From Stenotrophomonas sp. UBA2124 (GTDB lineage: Bacteria > Pseudomonadota > Gammaproteobacteria > Xanthomonadales > Xanthomonadaceae): a stretch of 36,277 nucleotides of DNA. Location: contig DCXY01000047.1 of assembly GCA_002329155.1 (NCBI GenBank), positions 18,013-54,289 of the forward strand, written 5' to 3'. The number at the start of each line of letters is the position of its first letter. Positions within the stretch are counted from its first letter, which is position 1. The position numbers and the translations under genes were made by a program. Positions 31,735-36,277 of the stretch are shown one piece after another. Below the pieces are notes generated by a model that was not told the origin of the DNA, searched no databases, and saw only the letters and a list, made by a program, of their open reading frames with translations.

Positions 31735-32424
31735 TCAGATGGCCGCGGAGAAGCGGTAACCGGCACCACGCACGGTCTGCACCATGTTCTCGGCGCCGAA
31801 CGGCTCCAGGGTCTTGCGCAGGCGGCGGATGTGCACGTCGATGGTGCGCTCTTCCACGTACACGCTGCCGCCCCACACGTGGTCCAGCAGCTGCGAGCGG
31901 GTATACACGCGCTCGGGGTGGGTCATGAAGAAGTGCAGCAGGCGGTATTCGGTGGGGCCGATGGGCACCGGCACATCACCGGCGAACACGCGGTGCGCGG
32001 CGCCGTCGATGCGGATGTTGCCCACCGCCACGCTGCCGTCCTCGTCATCGTCGCGGGTGCGGCGCATGACCGCGCGGATGCGGGCGAGCAGTTCGCGGGC
32101 CGAGAACGGCTTGACCACGTAGTCATCCACGCCGGCCTCCAGCCCGCCGACGCGGTCGTTCTCCTCGCCGCGCGCGGTCAGCATGATGATCGGCACGTCG
32201 CGGGTAAGGGCTTCCTTGCGCCAGCGGCGGGCCAGCTCCAAGCCGCTGGTGCCGGGCAGCATCCAGTCCAGCAGGATCATGTCCGGGACACGGTCGGCAA
32301 TGGCGGTCTGTGCCTCCAGTGCGTCGCCGGCATGCACCGGCTCGTATTCACCCTTGCGCAGGGCAAAGGCAACCATGTCACGGATTGCGGGTTCGTCATC
32401 GACAATCAGGATGCGTTTCTGCAC
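31735..32424 (-). CDS. phoB: Phosphate regulon response regulator PhoB
   Basis: This 229-residue OmpR/PhoB-type regulator has a receiver domain with acidic pocket D9-D10, phosphorylated D53 (MILLDWML), the T/K pair (MLTARGEEND, VVKPFS), and a C-terminal winged helix (GPTEYRLLHFFMTHPERVYTRSQLLDHVWG, VEERTIDVHIRRLRKTLEP). It binds Pho boxes and turns on phosphate-starvation genes. The YVEERTIDVHIRRLRK recognition region matches PhoB rather than other OmpR members. A Pho-box-like site 56 bases upstream suggests autoregulation. The order phoB-phoR-ppk-ppx is all on the minus strand. Confidence 0.97.
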   Translation of the reverse strand: MQKRILIVDDEPAIRDMVAFALRKGEYEPVHAGDALEAQTAIADRVPDMILLDWMLPGTSGLELARRWRKEALTRDVPIIMLTARGEENDRVGGLEAGVDDYVVKPFSARELLARIRAVMRRTRDDDEDGSVAVGNIRIDGAAHRVFAGDVPVPIGPTEYRLLHFFMTHPERVYTRSQLLDHVWGGSVYVEERTIDVHIRRLRKTLEPFGAENMVQTVRGAGYRFSAAI

Positions 32425-32479
32425 GTCGTGCCTACCGTAGAACCAGAAGCGGGGGATGCGCTCAGTAGACTACGGTTTG

Positions 32480-32497
32480 ATGACCGGTTTGTGACAT
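32480..32497 (-). promoter_or_regulatory. Pho-box-like site upstream of phoB
   Basis: The minus strand reads ATGTCAC-AAAC-CGGTCAT. Compared with CTGTCAT-N4-CTGTCAT this is 5/7 and 6/7 matches with the correct 4-base spacer, and a third degenerate unit (CCGTAGT) follows at the same 11-base step. It lies 56 bases before the phoB start. Confidence 0.65.
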
Positions 32498-32535
32498 TCG
32501 GGCGCCAGCAATAGTTGGCACGTTGGGCAGTTGCG

Positions 32536-34197
32536 TCAGTCCCGTGACATATCCGGGTCACGCACACCCAGCCGGCGCATCTCCAGAACGGTAGGCATGA
32601 TGGACTCGATGCGGGCATCTACGCGGGCGCGGGTCACGTAATCCAGCCCCGGTTGCTTGAGCAGCGCCTGGAACTGGATGAGGGCCTGTTCAGGGCGTCC
32701 GTTCAGGTAGGCGGCCTCGGCATAGCTCTCGCTGGCCCGCGCGCTTTCGCCGGCCAGCTCGCTGGCACGGCCGAAGGTGGACTGGAACACCGGGTCGTCG
32801 CCGGAGCGGGACAGCAGTGGGCGCAGCATGGCCTGGGCGCGCCTGCCGGCCTCCACGCCCCCCTGTTCATTCAGCACCTGGGCGTAGGTCAGCGCCACCG
32901 GGCGGCTGCGTGGCAGGCGCTTGAGCAGGGTATCGAAACGCTGGTTGGCCTCCGCGCGCTGGCCATTGCGCGATTCCGCCTCGCCCAGTGCCAGCTCCAC
33001 CCACAGGTTGCCGGGGTGTTCCCCATCCAGTTGCTGCAGTTCCTGCAGCGCCTGCCTGGCCGCAGCGCCACCCGCACGCAGGCGGGCGATGGCCACGCCG
33101 TAACGCTGCGGGTCGGTCAGGCCATCCTTCTGGCTGCGCTTGAGGCCTTCGTATTCGCGCACCAGCTCCGACGGGGTGGGTGCGCTGAGCACGCGCAGGC
33201 GCTCGCGTGCCCAGTCGAACTGGCCGGTGGCACCGCGCGGCAGGCTGGTGGTGGGCAGCGACAGCTGCAGGCCCGAGGGCAGCAGCGGGTTGCCCTTGCC
33301 GGCCAGCGGGTCGGTGCTGGTATCGGGCACGGACGGATTCACCCGCTCCTGGTAGGTGCCGGTGGGGGTCTGCGTGGTCAGCAGCACCGTGTCCTTCTTC
33401 ATCTGCTCGGCGCGTGCCTTGGCCTCGCTGATGCGGGTGGTGTTGACCGGGTGGGTGCGCAGGAAATCCGGGGTGGTGTAGCCGCCCTCGTTGCCACGCA
33501 TGGCCGCGGACATGCGCTCGAAGAAGCCGGCCATGGCGTCCACGTCGTAACCGCTGCGCGAGAGCGTGCGGATGCCCAGGCGGTCGGCTTCGGATTCATT
33601 GGAGCGGGTGTAGTTGATCTGGCGCTGCTGCATCAGGCCCATGCCAGAGCTGATGGCGGCCATCGTCGCATCGCCCGATGAGTTGCCGCCGGCCTGCTGG
33701 GCGGCGATCACCGCCGCCAGCATGCCCAGCAGGATGGGTATCTGGTCGCGCTGGGCGCGCTCCACCCCGCGCAGCACATGCTGCTGGGTGACGTGGGCGA
33801 TTTCGTGGGACAGCACCGCCGCCACCTCGTCCTCGCGCTCGGCGGTGAGCACCAGGCCGGCGTTCATGCCGATATAGCCGCCCAGGGTGGCGAAGGCGTT
33901 GATCTGGCGGTCCTTCATCATGAAGAACGTGTACTTCTGCTGCGGCTGGGCACTGTTGGAGCCGAGCCGGGTGCCCAAGGTGTTGAGCCAGTCGTCCACC
34001 AGCGGGTCGTCGAGCAGGTAGCCGTAGTTGCGCAGCTCGCGCAGCATCATGCCGCCGTACTCGGCCTGCCGTGCGGGCGTGAGCAGCTCGCCGGCCGAGG
34101 AGCCGATATCCGGCAGCTTGGTGTCGTCGGCATGCGAGGGCAGGGCGGTGAGGCCCAGGGCCAGGGTGACGGCGGTGGCGAGCAGAAGCGTGCGCAA
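32536..34197 (-). CDS. bepA: M48 family periplasmic metalloprotease, BepA-like
   Basis: A 553-residue protein with a signal peptide (1-23, ending LPSHA). The M48 protease domain has H131EIAH135, the third zinc ligand E201 in NESEADRLGI, and the regulatory-histidine segment RTHPVNTTRI. A TPR-rich C-terminal half follows (about 340-535). BepA degrades stalled outer-membrane proteins such as LptD at the BAM complex or helps them fold. E. coli BepA is about 487 residues; this one is longer in the linker and TPR part. The start codon is TTG, supported by CGGAG 8 bases upstream and by the signal peptide, which needs this start; the next ATG is at residue 50. It is divergent from the glutaredoxin gene. 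Confidence 0.9.
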   Translation of the reverse strand: MRTLLLATAVTLALGLTALPSHADDTKLPDIGSSAGELLTPARQAEYGGMMLRELRNYGYLLDDPLVDDWLNTLGTRLGSNSAQPQQKYTFFMMKDRQINAFATLGGYIGMNAGLVLTAEREDEVAAVLSHEIAHVTQQHVLRGVERAQRDQIPILLGMLAAVIAAQQAGGNSSGDATMAAISSGMGLMQQRQINYTRSNESEADRLGIRTLSRSGYDVDAMAGFFERMSAAMRGNEGGYTTPDFLRTHPVNTTRISEAKARAEQMKKDTVLLTTQTPTGTYQERVNPSVPDTSTDPLAGKGNPLLPSGLQLSLPTTSLPRGATGQFDWARERLRVLSAPTPSELVREYEGLKRSQKDGLTDPQRYGVAIARLRAGGAAARQALQELQQLDGEHPGNLWVELALGEAESRNGQRAEANQRFDTLLKRLPRSRPVALTYAQVLNEQGGVEAGRRAQAMLRPLLSRSGDDPVFQSTFGRASELAGESARASESYAEAAYLNGRPEQALIQFQALLKQPGLDYVTRARVDARIESIMPTVLEMRRLGVRDPDMSRD

Positions 34198-34348
34198 ACG
34201 GATAGCTCCGGGGGATCAGGGCGGAGAATGACGGGGAACAGGCCGCTGGGTGTGAAGCACAGGTTAACCCGCAGTGTTCCGGCGGTGGCATCGAAAAACC
34301 GGTACGCCGCTACCATATACAGACAATGTTTCCCGTCAGGAGTTTCTT

Positions 34349-34639
34349 GTGAGCAACCAAGCAACCGGCGCCGCTGCGCCTAAGGTCACCATCTATTCCA
34401 CCGCGGTGTGTCCCTACTGCGTGGCGGCCAAGAATTTCCTGCAGAGCAAGGGCCAGACCTGGAACGAGGTGCGCATCGACCTGGACCCGGCCGAGCGCGA
34501 AAAGATGGTGGCGCTGACCCGCCGCACCAGCGTGCCGCAGATTTTCGTCGGCGACGTGCATGTGGGCGGCTATGACGACATGATGGCGCTGCACCGCGCC
34601 GGCAAGCTGGAGCCGCTGCTGGCAGGGCAGGGCGAATGA
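34349..34639 (+). CDS. grxC: Glutaredoxin 3-type protein
   Basis: A 96-residue dithiol glutaredoxin with C21-PYC24 in YSTAVCPYCVAAKNFLQ, the cis-Pro in TSVPQIFVG and the glutathione-site GGYDDMMALH. It reduces disulfides and glutathionylated proteins in the cytoplasm. I start at GTG 34349 because AGGAG lies 6 bases upstream; the open frame extends 25 codons further with no ribosome site. Its stop overlaps the next start as ATGA, pairing it with an AhpD-like protein. Confidence 0.93.
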   Translation: MSNQATGAAAPKVTIYSTAVCPYCVAAKNFLQSKGQTWNEVRIDLDPAEREKMVALTRRTSVPQIFVGDVHVGGYDDMMALHRAGKLEPLLAGQGE

Positions 34640-35031
34640 GCACCGAAGGCGGCGGGAAAGACCGCCTGGCCGAATTCACCGAATTCCGCCAGCGCATGAA
34701 CCAGCGCATCCTGGCCGAGCCCAACCAGGTGGTGCGGCGCTTCTTCGCGCTCGACACCCAGACCTATCAGGCCGGCGCGCTGGACGTGAAGACCAAGGAA
34801 CTGCTGGGTCTGGTGGCCTCGATGGTGCTGCGCTGTGACGACTGCATCAGCTACCACGTGGCACAGTGCAAGGAGGCAGGGGTGAGCCGCGAGGAGTTTT
34901 TCGAGACATTTTCGGTCGGCCTGGTGGTAGGTGGTTCCATCGTCATCCCGCACCTGCGGCGCGCGGTGGACTTTCTGGATCAACTGGAAAACGGCGCCGT
35001 GCAGGCCCCGGCCGGGCACGACCACGGCTGA
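34636..35031 (+). CDS. Carboxymuconolactone decarboxylase family (AhpD-like) protein
   Basis: A 131-residue all-helical protein with C67-DDC70 and H74 (LRCDDCISYHVAQCKEAGVS), the CxxC...H active site of the AhpD-like peroxidase/disulfide-reductase branch of the CMD family. TKELLGLVASMVLRC is typical. It probably acts as a thiol-disulfide enzyme, not as a lactone decarboxylase. Its ATG overlaps the grxC TGA by 3 bases, so both should be made together; glutaredoxin or glutathione could recycle its cysteines. The tail ends GHDHG. Confidence 0.88.
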   Translation: MSTEGGGKDRLAEFTEFRQRMNQRILAEPNQVVRRFFALDTQTYQAGALDVKTKELLGLVASMVLRCDDCISYHVAQCKEAGVSREEFFETFSVGLVVGGSIVIPHLRRAVDFLDQLENGAVQAPAGHDHG

Positions 35032-35073
35032 ACCCATACCTTGGTCCAGCTGGGAGGCGCTGGCTGGATCAGG

Positions 35074-35101
35074 CATAATTGCCAGTTGAAACTGTTTTCA
35101 A
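35074..35101 (+). promoter_or_regulatory. Candidate -10 and inverted repeat upstream of isocitrate dehydrogenase
   Basis: CATAAT (35074-35079) could be a -10. Just after it TTGAAA-CTGT-TTTCAA (35086-35101) is a perfect 6-bp inverted repeat with a 4-base centre, lying over the expected transcription start. It may be an operator; no regulator is nearby. Confidence 0.4.
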
Positions 35102-35162
35102 TGCGCCGGTAACCGGGCTGCCCGGCGGGCGCTATCTCTCCTCCTGTTCGGAATACCTCTAC

Positions 35163-36167
35163 ATGACGCAGACAATCACCGTCATCCGTGGCGATGGCAT
35201 TGGCCCGGAAATCATGGACGCCACCCTGTTCGTGCTGGACAAGCTCGGCACCGGGCTGCAGTACGAGCTGGCCGACGCCGGCCTGGCCGCGCTGGAAAAG
35301 CACGGCGAGCTGATCCCGGCCGCCACGCTTGAGTCGATCAAGAAGAACAAGGTTGCGCTGAAGAGCCCGCTGACCACGCCGGTGGGCGGTGGTTTCAGTT
35401 CGATCAACGTGGCCCTGCGCCGCCAGTTCGACCTGTACGCCAATGTGCGCCCGGCCATCTCGTTCCCGAACACCAAGTCGCGCTACGAGAACATCAACAT
35501 GATCACGGTGCGTGAGAACACCGAAGGCGCCTACCTGGCTGAAGGCCAGGAAGTGTCGGCCGACGGCGAGACCGCGTTCTCGGGCACCCGCATCACCCGC
35601 AAGGGCTCCGAGCGCATCGTGCGCTACGCCTTCGAGCTGGCCAAGAGCACCGGCCGCAAGAAGGTCACCGCCGTACACAAGGCCAACATCATCAAGTCCA
35701 CCTCGGGCCTGTTCCTCAACGTTGCCCGCGAAGTGGCCGCCGATTACCCGGAAATCGAATTCCAGGAAATGATCGTCGACAACGCCTGCATGCAGCTGGT
35801 GATGCGTCCGGAGCAGTTCGACGTGCTGGTCACCACCAACCTGTTCGGCGACATCATCTCCGACCTGTGCGCGGGTCTGGTGGGCGGCCTGGGCCTGGCC
35901 CCGGGCGCCAACATCGGCAAGGACGCGGCGATCTTTGAAGCCGTGCACGGCACCGCGCCGGACATCGCCGGCCAGGGCAAGGCCAACCCGGTGGCCCTGA
36001 TGCTGGCCGCCGCGCAGATGCTGGACCACGTGGGCCAGCCGGAAAACGCCGAGCGCCTGCGTAAGGCCATCGTCGCCACGATGGAAGCCAAGGATTCGCT
36101 GACCGGCGACCTGGGCGGCACCGGCAGCACCATGGAGTTCGCCAAGGCTATCGCCAGCCGCGTCTGA
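35163..36167 (+). CDS. icd: NAD-dependent isocitrate dehydrogenase
   Basis: A 334-residue member of the isocitrate/isopropylmalate dehydrogenase family, short and single-domain like mitochondrial subunits and the Xanthomonas NAD enzyme. It oxidises isocitrate to 2-oxoglutarate in the TCA cycle. The isocitrate-binding motif S-x-N-x-x-L-R is present (FSSINVALRRQFDLYANVRP). The cofactor region reads HGTAPDIAGQGKANP, with Asp-Ile where NADP enzymes have Lys-Tyr, indicating NAD. Catalytic residues lie in VHKANIIKST and VDNACMQLV. The ATG gives MTQTITVIRGDGIGPEIM, the family start; the frame is open 84 bases upstream. The symbol is functional; it is not homologous in detail to E. coli NADP-type Icd. 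Confidence 0.9.
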   Translation: MTQTITVIRGDGIGPEIMDATLFVLDKLGTGLQYELADAGLAALEKHGELIPAATLESIKKNKVALKSPLTTPVGGGFSSINVALRRQFDLYANVRPAISFPNTKSRYENINMITVRENTEGAYLAEGQEVSADGETAFSGTRITRKGSERIVRYAFELAKSTGRKKVTAVHKANIIKSTSGLFLNVAREVAADYPEIEFQEMIVDNACMQLVMRPEQFDVLVTTNLFGDIISDLCAGLVGGLGLAPGANIGKDAAIFEAVHGTAPDIAGQGKANPVALMLAAAQMLDHVGQPENAERLRKAIVATMEAKDSLTGDLGGTGSTMEFAKAIASRV

Positions 36168-36197
36168 TCGCAGCTGTTGTCCAGTGGTGAGAAAAAG

Positions 36198-36225
36198 CGG
36201 AGCGCGAAAGTGCTCCGTTTTTTTT
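36198..36225 (+). terminator. Rho-independent terminator after isocitrate dehydrogenase
   Basis: A CGGAGC / GCTCCG stem with a short loop, preceded by AAAAA and followed by eight T. It lies 30 bases after the stop and is the clearest terminator in the window. Confidence 0.93.
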
Positions 36226-36258
36226 GATTGGGGATGGGGGAGTTGGTTTGTGGGGTGC

Positions 36259-36277
36259 GGGGGGGGGGGGGGGGGGG
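36259..36277 (+). other. Terminal run of 19 G
   Basis: The sequence ends in 19 consecutive G after a G-rich stretch. A contig end in a homopolymer suggests an assembly stop or a sequencing artefact (two-colour chemistry reads dark ends as G). Confidence 0.8.

Noticed and set aside
35100..35111. Tiny leader frame ATG-CGC-CGG-TAA before isocitrate dehydrogenase
   Set aside because: Three codons with no ribosome site; probably chance.
1..36277. CRISPR arrays, tRNA or rRNA genes, insertion sequences, prophage
   Set aside because: No spaced direct repeats, tRNA-like CCA ends with cloverleaf arms, transposase or phage genes were seen by eye on either strand; a tRNA scan was not possible.

Overview
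This is a high-GC gammaproteobacterial chromosome segment. The gene set and gene order point to the Xanthomonadaceae, most likely Stenotrophomonas or a close relative. Supporting signs are the class II DAHP synthase, an S46 dipeptidyl-peptidase like that of Pseudoxanthomonas, the phoB-phoR-ppk-ppx cluster, a large TonB-dependent receptor and a short NAD-type isocitrate dehydrogenase. The genus is an inference; no rRNA or other marker is present. I saw no tRNA or rRNA gene, CRISPR array, insertion sequence, phage or attachment site. Most of the window is core chromosome.

Layout. 1-2.4 kb: the tail of rplQ (L17) with its terminator, dsbB (disulfide recycling) and DAHP synthase (shikimate entry). 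2.4-5.8 kb: tdh on the minus strand, divergent from a periplasmic S46 peptidase. 5.9-8.4 kb: a membrane-anchored TonB-like protein on the minus strand, then a histidine phosphatase overlapping a secreted TonB-C-domain protein on the plus strand. 8.5-13.2 kb: the conserved folC - SPOR protein - cvpA - purF run. 13.3-15.15 kb: a DUF455 ferritin-like protein and two small exported proteins. 15.3-17.7 kb, minus strand: a glycosyltransferase, a PAP2 phosphatase overlapping it, then lpxH, all acting on lipids or the envelope. 17.9-20.8 kb, minus strand: a TonB-dependent receptor. 20.8-21.16 kb: a non-coding regulatory stretch.

21.16-26.58 kb, plus strand: a tight operon of a YtrA-type GntR regulator, an ABC ATPase, an unusual permease with a ~310-residue soluble domain, and an exported S9 peptidase. 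Its promoter has a consensus -35 box and a perfect 9-bp inverted repeat over the -10. This is the best candidate here for a poorly described system: a repressor-controlled ABC exporter or defence module paired with a peptidase.

26.55-32.5 kb, minus strand: the phosphate/polyphosphate block phoB-phoR-ppk-ppx, with phoR and ppk overlapping as ATGA. A Pho-box-like sequence lies before phoB. A 13-base word differing at one position lies at nearly the same distance before the glycosyltransferase/PAP2 genes, suggesting that PhoB may link phosphate starvation to lipid remodelling. 32.5-34.2 kb: a BepA-type outer-membrane quality-control protease (TTG start), divergent from a grxC - AhpD-like thiol-redox pair. 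35.16-36.17 kb: NAD-type isocitrate dehydrogenase and a strong terminator. The sequence ends in 19 G, probably an assembly or sequencing artefact.
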